Shown here one piece after another: positions 1-8,470 of a stretch of 23,739 bases of DNA. The stretch comes from a virus, in the IMG/VR virus record IMGVR_UViG_3300032462_000089, positions 1 to 23,739 of that record; one strand, 5' to 3'. The translations under genes were made by a program, and so were the position numbers. Below the pieces are notes generated by a model. It was not told the DNA's origin. It was given only the letters and a program-made list of their open reading frames with translations, and made no database searches. How positions within the stretch are numbered: the stretch's first letter is position 1; every line of letters starts with the position of its first letter.

Positions 1-1745
1 GGGTTTCCAGTAATAATTGCAATAGCTCCATCAAGTGCCGCGTCAGACTGTATATCGCCGAAATTAACACTTCGGTTAGCTTTTTTAGCTATAGTTACTA
101 TGAGTCTTTTTAATTCCTGAACAGAACTAAAAGAGTCTGCATAACCTTTGCGGTCTACTATTATATCTAATTGTTGACGTAGTTCTTGAGCTACCTTATC
201 AGCAACTCGGCTGATTTCTGCATCACCGATAGTTCCTTTTTCGTATTTTCGACCATACTTACTATTAACACTTTGCACCCAGTCATGTGCTAATACAGGG
301 TCATTTCCAATACCATTAATTTGTCGTGCAAATCTATTACCTGTTGCTCTTGAGATTTCTCCACGCTGTATAGCGTCTTCAATAACTTTCATAGATGTTC
401 CTATATCAACAGTTCTTCCAACTCCTTTTGCATCCTCTACTGTCTTCCGTGCAACAACTGAAACCTTGTTACCAAGCTCTTGGACTGCTGAAATAAACTC
501 ATTTGCTGAGGCATCTTCAAAGTTAAACTTCTTAGTTGAGTTGCTTCCAATAGGGGATTTTGAGTCAGGAACATTTATATCTGTATCATTTGCTAACATT
601 GTAAGACCTTGCTTTGCTTTTGTGATAGCATCTTCTGCTTTTACTGCATCTTGAGTAACACCTTGATATAGGTTCCGAAGTGTCTTATCAGCTTTTACAT
701 TAAAAAATTGTGCAGGGTTTGATACTCGACTTATTGCTCTACCTGCAACGCTAGCACCTGCTCCCAATACTGGACCTGCGACACCACTCAATACAGTTTC
801 TAATCCTACAGCACCGACTGCTTCTCTAAATGGTACTTCTTCTTTAATACTTCGACCAGTAGAGCCTAGAAACCCTTGAGCTAGACCCTCTTTTGCAAGT
901 GGGATAGCTGATTGTCTAAATGTTTGCTTTACTGGTTCAGTTAGTGCCTTTTTAGCAATACTTGCACCTTTTACAATAGGAATAAATTGTGATGCTTCAA
1001 TACCAGAACCCACAGCTTTCATAAAACCTTTTCTACTTTCTGGTCCGAAGCTCGTTACATCAAAACCCTTTCCAAGTGGCTCTACTGTACCTAAGAAATT
1101 AGATTGTAAGTCTGTTTGTTCTTCTCCTTTAACTGTTTGAGCTATATTTTGAAGACTGGCTCCTAGTGCAGGTAATTGTGTTGCTTCTAATGCACCACGA
1201 ACTAAATTACCACCAAAACTTGGCGTAGCTTTTCCTGTTCTTTCAAATCGTTGTTCTGTACTTACAGGGAGTCCTTGTTCAATTCTTTGTTCTCTACTCT
1301 CTTGTGGTGCTTGAGTTTGTTGTGCAAATAATGACTGTTTAGGTTCAAGAGTAGAAGCCTCTGCGGTCTGAGGTTTTAATGATTTATATGCACCACCAAC
1401 CTTTGCAACATACGCTGGCACATCATAAGCTACCCCAAATTTATTAGTTCCTACTTTCCCTTTATAGTCTGGTTTCCCACTATTCCAAATAGAAGCGATT
1501 TCACTAGCTTTGTGCCCTTTGTCTTTTAACTCTTTAATCTTAGAGTACGCAACTTTGTTTTGGTTTATTTTATCAGGCAACGCATTAGAGTCACCTAAGT
1601 ACTGTTTCGACCAACTTTTCCATGTTTCAGGCATAAATTGATACGCCCCAAATTCCCCAGAACCCCCTCTAGCGTTGTAATCTCCACCACTCTCGACTTG
1701 GCGTATAGATTTAGCTAATCGTAATGCGTCTTGGTCTAGTGCCAT
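1..1745 (-). CDS. Virion protein with N-terminal lytic transglycosylase (SLT-like) domain, 3' end cut by window edge
   Basis: An uninterrupted frame runs from ATG 1745 off the left edge, at least 581 codons. Residues 10-80 look like an SLT/lysozyme-like fold: the catalytic-type glutamate is E18 in RQVESGGDYNARG, followed by the conserved GAYQFMPETW at about 33-42. Such domains cleave peptidoglycan glycan strands. At the end of a tail operon they are usually internal virion or tail-tip proteins that open the wall during DNA entry. The rest is long, Ala/Gly/Lys/Gln-rich and partly helical, with no domain I recognise, which fits an ejected internal protein. It starts 5 bp after the upstream gene stops, with no Shine-Dalgarno site. 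A free endolysin is less likely given the length. The fold call is fairly sure; the exact virion role is inferred. Confidence 0.8.
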   Translation of the reverse strand, partial: MALDQDALRLAKSIRQVESGGDYNARGGSGEFGAYQFMPETWKSWSKQYLGDSNALPDKINQNKVAYSKIKELKDKGHKASEIASIWNSGKPDYKGKVGTNKFGVAYDVPAYVAKVGGAYKSLKPQTAEASTLEPKQSLFAQQTQAPQESREQRIEQGLPVSTEQRFERTGKATPSFGGNLVRGALEATQLPALGASLQNIAQTVKGEEQTDLQSNFLGTVEPLGKGFDVTSFGPESRKGFMKAVGSGIEASQFIPIVKGASIAKKALTEPVKQTFRQSAIPLAKEGLAQGFLGSTGRSIKEEVPFREAVGAVGLETVLSGVAGPVLGAGASVAGRAISRVSNPAQFFNVKADKTLRNLYQGVTQDAVKAEDAITKAKQGLTMLANDTDINVPDSKSPIGSNSTKKFNFEDASANEFISAVQELGNKVSVVARKTVEDAKGVGRTVDIGTSMKVIEDAIQRGEISRATGNRFARQINGIGNDPVLAHDWVQSVNSKYGRKYEKGTIGDAEISRVADKVAQELRQQLDIIVDRKGYADSFSSVQELKRLIVTIAKKANRSVNFGDIQSDAALDGAIAIITGN

Positions 1746-1750
1746 ATAAG

Positions 1751-3580
1751 TTAAAAATCAAAATCTGCATCGCTCGGACTAGAGCTTGCACTAAAATTTC
1801 CTTGTAAATCAATAGTTGCTCCCGCTTGTAGGTTGTTAAATGTTTGTTCGATAGTTTGTAGGTTTGCGATAAGTATTTCTGGACTAAGTCCAATGTCTAA
1901 GTTAGATACAGTTGAACCCAATAGGTCAAGTTCACGTTCTGATACTTGTCCTAATGCTCCACCAGTTTTAGAAGCATTACGCATTTCCTGTAAAGCACTA
2001 AATGATAATATAGCTTGAAGTGTAGTTATAGCTTTTTTTAAGTCAAATGCTGGTGTTCCTTGAATACGAGAAGATTGCTTTCGTGCAAATCCACCTAGAT
2101 TAATTGATGAGTTTTTTGAAATTTGAGTTAGTGCATTAAGACCACTCTCTGCTTGTTTTAATGTATTCTGACGTGCTAACTGTTCTATAGCTTGGTCTTT
2201 TCCTCCCTCTCTCTCTGACAGTTGACCTGTAGCAATTAAGTTTCCTTCAGAGTCCACAAGCACTTGGTCTTTACTTAGTGTTGTTCGTGAATCCGTTTCT
2301 AATTTAGTCATTTCTCTTTCATCTTTTGCAATAGCTCGCTGTTCTTCCATAGCTGTTGCTTCTGCTTGTTGTTTGATTACTCTAAATGAGTTTTTAATTT
2401 GTTGTACTGTAATACCTGCGTCTTTTGCAATACGAGTTAGTTTTGCTGGTTCGATTTCATCATCTGTAACGCCTGAATTAAATATACTCATAGCAATATC
2501 TTCAGAGATAGCTTCTTTAGCTACACCTGCACCTCTGATTGATTCTAGGTAGTTTGTAAGTCCTGCTTCTTTAGCTGAACGTCTATCTTGAAAGAATTGA
2601 TTACCTAACTGTCGAGCTTGTCCTTCGATTTGTGCGATTGCCATTAGTTTTTGTGCCATGATTCCACTTTCTACTGAAGCGTTATCAGATGCTACACGTT
2701 CTTGTGCGGCGTTTCCAAAAGAGCTATCAACTGCACCTGAATTAAAGTTTTCTGCTCGTGTTGAACCTAAACGACTTTGACCCATTATTCCTGCTTGTCG
2801 TAATTGTTCTGCATACACTGAATTAGTAGCGTCAATTTCTCCTTGAAACTGTCGCATTGTATCTCGGAATATTCTGTTTTGGTTTACATCTTGAGCACCT
2901 TCTTGTCGGTTAAAGTTTGCAAGATTATTTCGTGCTTCTTCTTCTGCGATTTGTTGTGGTGTTCTATTGTAATTAAAATCTGTTGACCCAATCATAGAGC
3001 CACCAACAGGTACAGCAAGACTTCCTTGACCTACAGCGTTTGGTCCACTAACTGCACTTGGTGTAGCAACAGCACTTCGGAAAGAAGATTGTGCTACTGG
3101 AGAACTAGCTTGTGAGCTACCTTGTGAGCGTGCTTGTGGACTTACTGGTAAGCCTGATTGTGAATTACTTGATACATTTGAGCTACTTGGTAATAAGGTG
3201 CTACCTCGTTGTGCTCTAGGTGTACTTTGTGCAGTTTTTCCTGCACTAGCTTGAGGTAGTAAAGTTTGATTTGGTCCGCTATACGAAGGGTCACCAAAAG
3301 GTACTAATGTTTGGTTTGGTCCCCTAAATAAAGGGTCGCCAAAAGGTGCTACTGACTTATTAGGCAAAGGTGCACCATATACTGTCTTTTCAATCTGTCT
3401 TTGTCCTGCATAAGAAACTGGGAACTCCATTCTTTGACTTCCTGAGTTTTGATTGTTGTTTTGTATTCCTAATACATTTTTAGCCGCGTTCACTTTCTTT
3501 CCAAGAACTGTTCCACCAAAAGCACTACGCACTGCGTTTCCTACTCTTGTTCCTCCTTTTTTTCTTTTGAATATTGCCAT
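1751..3580 (-). CDS. Large helical, low-complexity putative internal virion protein
   Basis: 609 residues, no family recognised. The N-terminus is basic (KRKKGG), followed by a Ser/Gln/Pro/Gly-rich linker (about 40-200) holding two adjacent copies of a 15-residue repeat (PFGDPxxxGPNQTL plus V or L, residues 79-108). Residues about 215-480 are Gln/Glu/Ala-rich and predicted helical or coiled coil, and the C-terminus is acidic (ending DADFDF). The position between the tail fibre and the transglycosylase gene matches that of internal/ejection proteins in short-tailed phages, such as T7 gp14-16 or P22 gp7/gp20/gp16. The role is inferred from position and composition only. The start is preceded by AT-rich sequence without a ribosome-binding site, 18 bp after the fibre gene. 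Confidence 0.7.
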   Translation of the reverse strand: MAIFKRKKGGTRVGNAVRSAFGGTVLGKKVNAAKNVLGIQNNNQNSGSQRMEFPVSYAGQRQIEKTVYGAPLPNKSVAPFGDPLFRGPNQTLVPFGDPSYSGPNQTLLPQASAGKTAQSTPRAQRGSTLLPSSSNVSSNSQSGLPVSPQARSQGSSQASSPVAQSSFRSAVATPSAVSGPNAVGQGSLAVPVGGSMIGSTDFNYNRTPQQIAEEEARNNLANFNRQEGAQDVNQNRIFRDTMRQFQGEIDATNSVYAEQLRQAGIMGQSRLGSTRAENFNSGAVDSSFGNAAQERVASDNASVESGIMAQKLMAIAQIEGQARQLGNQFFQDRRSAKEAGLTNYLESIRGAGVAKEAISEDIAMSIFNSGVTDDEIEPAKLTRIAKDAGITVQQIKNSFRVIKQQAEATAMEEQRAIAKDEREMTKLETDSRTTLSKDQVLVDSEGNLIATGQLSEREGGKDQAIEQLARQNTLKQAESGLNALTQISKNSSINLGGFARKQSSRIQGTPAFDLKKAITTLQAILSFSALQEMRNASKTGGALGQVSERELDLLGSTVSNLDIGLSPEILIANLQTIEQTFNNLQAGATIDLQGNFSASSSPSDADFDF

Positions 3581-3598
3581 ATATTGATAATTAATTTA

Positions 3599-5818
3599 TT
3601 ACGGTTTTGTTACTGGGAATAAAGCTATTCTGTAACCTAATGCAACAGTTGCGTTGTATACATTATAAGCAAATCCAATGTACATTCTTTGAGGGTCTAT
3701 GTTTACAATAAATCCACCTGCAACGTCTCCTCCTGTAATTGACCATGTTCCGACTGTTTTTGTAGTTACAACACTTGATGATGCAAGAATATCTGCCCAT
3801 TTTCTGATTGTAAATGATTGATTACCACTCTGATAAGCAGAATATAATACACCTTGTCTATCTACCATAACGGATGTATTTGAATTATTAAGTGTACTTG
3901 TAGGTATTGTCGATGTACTCTCAGCAGTCATTGTTGTTCCTGAAATTGACCATCTTCGTAATGTTGTAGCACTGCTAGCAGAGTTTACATAAATAGAAAC
4001 ACCATCAGTCCAAGCGTAGTTGTATGCAGTAGAAGCCACTGTCGGCACTGTCATTACTTGTTCTCCTGTTAAATCTGATGCAAGAAAACGTGAGCAGATA
4101 ATGTTTGTTGAATCATTTGCAAACACATAAATAAAAGTACCGATTTCAACTATTGAACCGAAGTCAGTATTTGGCACTGCAATAGTAGGGTTGATACTAT
4201 GTGTTTGGAAATATTGTCCTGTTAGAGCATCACGTTCGTATCTAAAGAAGTTTGTTGTACCAACTAAGATATATATAACACTTCCACTTATGTTAGAGCC
4301 AAAACATTGTCTTTCTAAAAAGTCTGATGACAACGCTAACTCTTGGAAAAAAGCAGGCACAGGCATTTCAGCTACATCATAAAATGTATCTTCTATTTTA
4401 CCACTTGTATTAGTTTTAATAACCTGACTTACTGTACCTTGTATTGTTGAGAAATATAAATCAACAGTTGCAACAGTAACCCAACCGTCTGTTGTGTTGT
4501 TGAATTTTACTCCACCACTTGCATATCCACCTGCTGTGTTTATTCCAATATTAGGGCGGTTAGAAGTATCTGCTGTTGATGTTTGAATTACAATCCAGTA
4601 AAGACTTCCTGCAATGACACTTGAGAATTGTGATGAAAATAAAGATTCAAAAACACCAACACCTGTTTGTATCCATTTTGTGTTGCTGATAGTAACTGTC
4701 GCAAGAGATGTTCCTGAAGGATTACCTGCTGTGTCTGCTTGTAGTGAAATTGTAACTGTTCCTGTAAATGAACCTGTGTCTGCTGATTTGAAAAGATTAA
4801 CTCCTCGTATCTTTGTGAAAGTAGGAATAAATGACTGTGCTAGTCTGTTGCGAAGTCCTGTTGTGTTTGCTTCTCCTACTGTACTTGAACTGTCTTGTGT
4901 TAGTTGAGATTGTCCTGTAAGTCCTGTTGATGTGTTATCTTCAGAAACATATCTGTTAGTAGTAGAAGGAACTCCTGTTGAACCTGCCATAGCATCTTTT
5001 TCTTTTTGTGTAGGCAGTGTTTTTAATAGTGGATTGAAAAGTAGTATTGTTGCACTTAAAGCCCAACCAATAAATACAGAGTTTGTCCCTGCTGTTGTTG
5101 TTATTGCACCTGCTGTGTTTGATAGATAGTATTTAGAGCCTGCTGTAAGCCCTGAGAAGCCTGATACGGGTCCTGAAATAGCTACTTGGATAGTTTGTCC
5201 TGAAGCAGTAGCAAGTGTCTTACAGATACCGATTTGAAGTTGGTCAAAAGTTGCGGTTAGGTCTGCATCTGCTTTATACCAAAGTGCGTCTGACTCTTTG
5301 AAATAGACAATATCATTTATTGCGATAGCTTCGCCTGATGTTTGAGCAGAGATAGTTTGTTGGTCAAAAGTTACAGCACCTCCGTTTACTACACCAAGAA
5401 CATAAGCAACTGTTGCAAGTTGGTTTCCTGTGACTGAAACTGGTCCGTCATATCCAAGTGGGCTAGTGCTATTAAGAGCTGTTGCACCAGAAACAAGGTC
5501 ATTAATGAATTTCAAGTGTCCAAAGTTTGTAATTTTAACAGAAGCACCGATACGATGTTTTCGTACAACACCAACAGTTTCAACTCCTTGTCGTGATACT
5601 GACTTTATATTTGTTATTGCTGTTCCTACTAAATCACACGAGATGTGTTCTTTTGAAGAGTTACCATTATCAGTTGTTAAAAGATAACGCCCTGAAGGTA
5701 AGGCAATACCATCATCATCTGTTGCAGACGATAAAGTGGCAGTAGTTCCGCCTACTGGTAAATCTGTTGATAATGAAGTTGTAAAATCTGCGATTATTTT
5801 TCCTAGTAGTGTTGCCAT
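3599..5818 (-). CDS. Tail fibre / receptor-binding protein
   Basis: 739 residues, rich in Thr/Ser/Gly/Val and low in charge, typical of beta-structured fibres. The N-terminal part (1-110, MATLLGKIIADFTTSL...) looks like a virion-attachment region. Residues about 120-270 resemble repeated phage fibre modules (YKADADLTATFDQLQIGI; TNSVFIGWALSATILLF). About 300-480 looks like a jelly-roll carbohydrate-binding type domain (QSFIPTFTKIRGVNLF). The last 250 residues contain repeated beta-strand/turn units that could form a propeller-like receptor-binding head. It probably recognises the host surface. Its own extended -10 promoter lies just upstream, and the 28-nt region before ATG contains a TTGGGGA motif. 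Fibre assignment is from composition and position; domain folds need structure prediction. Confidence 0.75.
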   Translation of the reverse strand: MATLLGKIIADFTTSLSTDLPVGGTTATLSSATDDDGIALPSGRYLLTTDNGNSSKEHISCDLVGTAITNIKSVSRQGVETVGVVRKHRIGASVKITNFGHLKFINDLVSGATALNSTSPLGYDGPVSVTGNQLATVAYVLGVVNGGAVTFDQQTISAQTSGEAIAINDIVYFKESDALWYKADADLTATFDQLQIGICKTLATASGQTIQVAISGPVSGFSGLTAGSKYYLSNTAGAITTTAGTNSVFIGWALSATILLFNPLLKTLPTQKEKDAMAGSTGVPSTTNRYVSEDNTSTGLTGQSQLTQDSSSTVGEANTTGLRNRLAQSFIPTFTKIRGVNLFKSADTGSFTGTVTISLQADTAGNPSGTSLATVTISNTKWIQTGVGVFESLFSSQFSSVIAGSLYWIVIQTSTADTSNRPNIGINTAGGYASGGVKFNNTTDGWVTVATVDLYFSTIQGTVSQVIKTNTSGKIEDTFYDVAEMPVPAFFQELALSSDFLERQCFGSNISGSVIYILVGTTNFFRYERDALTGQYFQTHSINPTIAVPNTDFGSIVEIGTFIYVFANDSTNIICSRFLASDLTGEQVMTVPTVASTAYNYAWTDGVSIYVNSASSATTLRRWSISGTTMTAESTSTIPTSTLNNSNTSVMVDRQGVLYSAYQSGNQSFTIRKWADILASSSVVTTKTVGTWSITGGDVAGGFIVNIDPQRMYIGFAYNVYNATVALGYRIALFPVTKP

Positions 5819-5829
5819 ATTGTTTTATA

Positions 5830-5836
5830 TCCCCAA
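5830..5836 (-). promoter_or_regulatory. TTGGGGA leader motif of the fibre gene
   Basis: TTGGGGA lies 11 nt before the fibre ATG at 5818 and downstream of the TGGTATAAT promoter. The same heptamer is found in the leaders of capsid, scaffold and portal. It does not match the usual GGAGG ribosome-binding site, although an atypical Shine-Dalgarno role cannot be excluded at this spacing. Confidence 0.5.
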
Positions 5837-5846
5837 GTTACTTATA

Positions 5847-5855
5847 ATTATACCA
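5847..5855 (-). promoter_or_regulatory. Extended -10 promoter for the fibre gene
   Basis: TGGTATAAT is a perfect extended -10 element in the short gap between the upstream tail gene (stop at 5863) and the fibre ATG (5818). Expected initiation is about 7 nt downstream, giving a leader of roughly 20-25 nt. No good -35 box is seen, as is common for extended -10 promoters. It would allow separate fibre expression within the late operon. Confidence 0.65.
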
Positions 5856-5862
5856 CAGATTG

Positions 5863-7758
5863 CTAAAATATTGGATTAGCGTTGTTCGTTGAGCCTGTTA
5901 CTGGATTGACGTTCTGCTTTTGTCTAAATCGTGAAGGTAATTTGTTCTCGTATGTGTCAATATCTAAATCGATATGCCTTTCGATGTCTACATAACCTAT
6001 ACCTAATGCTTTATAAGTTATTGCCCTTGTTCTAAACTTCGGCACTTTCTTTAATTTAATCTGCAAGAAGTATGGGTAAACGTCTATGGTATCTTCTCCA
6101 CCTATCTCATCAACTCCGACCATACCAGAACCGATAGTTTGAGGAGAAGTTACATCAACATAGCTACCTGTTCCAAAAATAGTTCCTGCAAGCTGTCTTC
6201 CACTACTATCATAATCAACAAATACTTGATAGCTTTGCTCTGGTTGGATACGCCCTTTCAACCTAAGATAACGATATTTTTTTAATTCATTAGAACCCCA
6301 CGATTCACTTTTACCAGTCCAAAAGTTTTCAATAGCATATCCGTCATCATCAAAACCACTAAATAACTCATACACACTTTCTGATAGTGATGAGCCTATA
6401 AATATCTTTCCGCCATCTTTTGCGAACGTTCTTGCGTTGTATGATGTAATATCAACAGTTTGATTGACCATATCACACAAAAGAATAATGTTATTTGCAT
6501 CTGCGTTGATTGTTTTACAAGCGACAACAACATATCTACCGAACGTGTCTAATACACAATCATCATACTCATAGTTTGCAAATTTGAAATGCTGGAACAG
6601 TGCGAAAGGTTCAACAGCATCTCCTGTGGTGTTTTTCTGCAAGATAGTAAACTCTGGCTTTTCTGGTCGTGATGTGTTGATAAAAACAATACCTTTATCT
6701 GTTGAGATTGATGCACGCCAAGAAGGTAATCCAACTTCTTTTCTGAATACATCGTTTGATATAACTAAATCACTTGTATCAATTGCGAAAAGATACGTTG
6801 ATTGAGATTTCATAGAATAATAACCTCCTGTACCGATAAGGACATTAAGAATAGCATCCCCTCCTTCATCTTGAGGAATACGAAAGCCTTCGCCTGCTAA
6901 ACGTGTTGCTGATTGTGTAAAATCTGTAATTCCACTGTTGTTAGTGTTCTGATGAACATACGTTGCAAGCACCTGTACGCCTGCTGTAGGTGCGATTGGG
7001 TAAGTTAGAGTATATGTGCCAGTTGTGTAGTTAATCGTGCCTGTAGCCCCTTGTGTGCCTCCTGACGCTATGATTAGACCTACGTTGTTGTCTTGTGAAG
7101 TGACTAAACCTGCAACGATAGCAATATCGTAACAAGTATTCTTTGGATTACCTGCTCGAAACGCTAAAGTTCCTGAAAATACAGTCTGTGTGCCATTACC
7201 TGTTCCTAGTAATTCATTAGTTATTGTTGTGTCGGTAGTATTATCGACAAAAGAACCTCTAAGAGCTGTTCCGTCATTTGCTAAATCCCACATAATCATA
7301 CGCCCTTTATCAATAATTGCTTTTCCTTTGAAGTTTTTTACTGCGTCATACATATCAGTGAAACTTTCTGGGTTTGCTGTGTGTATTTTATATATTCCGT
7401 CTACTCCGACCGCAAAGGTAAAAGTACCAGCTAGTGATGAGTAGTTAGCGAAAGAATAATCTGCACTTGATGTAAGACCTGTAACAGTATCAGTCCATGT
7501 TGAGCCATTTAGATATTGTATCTTTGTTCCAACTTTGCGAAAGTGAACCTTTGTTCCGTCTGCTTTATATCCAAACTGTTCTCCTGTTACTGAACCTGCA
7601 ACACCAGTTGCACCGATGACAAGTTTTCCGTTGATAAGAGCAATCCTTCCGTCTTGTGTGTACCAGTTCATTTCATCTGCTGATGCATCACTTGGGATAT
7701 TCTCAGAATCAAGAAGATTATGTGTACCTTTTGAAAATAATGAGATTTCTTTATCCAT
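5863..7758 (-). CDS. Tail/neck structural protein, beta-rich (gp10/tail tubular B-like position)
   Basis: 631 residues, starting ATG at 7758. The N-terminal MDKEISLFSKGTHNLLDS and the following NWYTQDGRIALINGKLVIG resemble the start of tail proteins that cap the portal, such as P22 gp10 DNA-stabilisation proteins and T7-like tail tubular protein B. The body is beta-rich with repeated Gly/Thr/aromatic units (for example YLNGSTWTDTVTG and IENFWTGKSESWGSNELKKY), consistent with a propeller or beta-sandwich ring. The C-terminus (RFRQKQNVNPVTGS) looks flexible. It follows the connector gene by 1 bp and precedes the fibre, the usual order in short-tailed phages. The family is not proven; this is an inference from gene order and composition. 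Confidence 0.65.
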   Translation of the reverse strand: MDKEISLFSKGTHNLLDSENIPSDASADEMNWYTQDGRIALINGKLVIGATGVAGSVTGEQFGYKADGTKVHFRKVGTKIQYLNGSTWTDTVTGLTSSADYSFANYSSLAGTFTFAVGVDGIYKIHTANPESFTDMYDAVKNFKGKAIIDKGRMIMWDLANDGTALRGSFVDNTTDTTITNELLGTGNGTQTVFSGTLAFRAGNPKNTCYDIAIVAGLVTSQDNNVGLIIASGGTQGATGTINYTTGTYTLTYPIAPTAGVQVLATYVHQNTNNSGITDFTQSATRLAGEGFRIPQDEGGDAILNVLIGTGGYYSMKSQSTYLFAIDTSDLVISNDVFRKEVGLPSWRASISTDKGIVFINTSRPEKPEFTILQKNTTGDAVEPFALFQHFKFANYEYDDCVLDTFGRYVVVACKTINADANNIILLCDMVNQTVDITSYNARTFAKDGGKIFIGSSLSESVYELFSGFDDDGYAIENFWTGKSESWGSNELKKYRYLRLKGRIQPEQSYQVFVDYDSSGRQLAGTIFGTGSYVDVTSPQTIGSGMVGVDEIGGEDTIDVYPYFLQIKLKKVPKFRTRAITYKALGIGYVDIERHIDLDIDTYENKLPSRFRQKQNVNPVTGSTNNANPIF

Positions 7759-7759
7759 A

Positions 7760-8401
7760 TTAATAGTTAGTTAGTTGAGCGTTCCATAGTGCAAGGTCTG
7801 CAAGATAGTTTTCATAAAGAGCTTGATTTTCTGGTGCATAGCTTTTAGCCTTTGGAGATAATTGCACGATGTCATTTTCAACTGCCATACCATAAACAAG
7901 AATATCTTGAAAACGATTTGGAATAACTGGAGTATCTGATGCTGTTAATGTAGCTGGGAATTTTATATAATCCATGAAGTAAGTTGTTGCTATTGGAATA
8001 CCTGTAAAGACAATTCTGTTGTTAGCTAAATCTAGGTAGCAATACCCTCCATTTCCAAGATATTTGTATCGGTCTGAATAGTTTACTACTTGATAAGGTG
8101 CTTTATTTGTTCCTATGTAAATAACTCTAGGATTTGCGTTTAATTGAACTGCAATAGAATTGTCTGTCCAGTTATAGTTATCATAGAAGAAAGAAAAGTC
8201 TGTAGGTACTGTGATATAAAAACCATCTATTCCTGAACCAAGTAGTGTTCCTGTAAGTGCTGTTTTTAGAAATTCCCAAGCTCGGTCACTACATACACGT
8301 TGATAAACACGATTCATGACAATATACTCCTCTGATGTTGAGAGTTCTGTTATATCGCTTATTTGCAATTCAAAGTTTGTAATTATTTCTGATGCTATCA
8401 T
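7760..8401 (-). CDS. Head-tail connector (tail tubular protein A / gp4-like)
   Basis: 213 residues from ATG 8401 (MIASEIITNFELQISD). A GTG at 8464 would add 21 residues, but the ATG gives the usual start of this family, a short helix followed by SxxEYIVMNRVYQRVCSDRAWEF. The sequence then has a beta region (GFYITVPTDFSFFYDN, FMDYIKFPATL) and C-terminal helices (LSPKAKSYAPENQALYENYLADL), the pattern of portal-binding adaptors in podoviruses. Its position directly after capsid and before the larger tail protein supports a ring that joins portal to tail. A 5-bp hairpin (ACCCT-4-AGGGT) lies in the gap at 8437-8450. Confidence 0.65.
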   Translation of the reverse strand: MIASEIITNFELQISDITELSTSEEYIVMNRVYQRVCSDRAWEFLKTALTGTLLGSGIDGFYITVPTDFSFFYDNYNWTDNSIAVQLNANPRVIYIGTNKAPYQVVNYSDRYKYLGNGGYCYLDLANNRIVFTGIPIATTYFMDYIKFPATLTASDTPVIPNRFQDILVYGMAVENDIVQLSPKAKSYAPENQALYENYLADLALWNAQLTNY

Positions 8402-8436
8402 GTTATCTAGGTTATTTTTTAATATCCACAACCCAA

Positions 8437-8450
8437 ACCCTGTAAAGGGT
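8437..8450 (-). other. Small hairpin in capsid-connector intergenic leader
   Basis: ACCCT TTAC AGGGT (minus strand) forms a perfect 5-bp stem with a 4-nt loop, about 35 nt before the connector ATG. No T-run follows, so it is not a classic intrinsic terminator. It may be an mRNA processing or stability hairpin after the highly expressed capsid gene. Confidence 0.35.
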
Positions 8451-8470
8451 CTGAATGTAAACACTAAAGG

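Noticed and set aside
1711-1893. Minus-strand 60-codon frame across the junction at 1745-1751
   Set aside because: Overlaps both neighbouring genes out of frame and has no family features.
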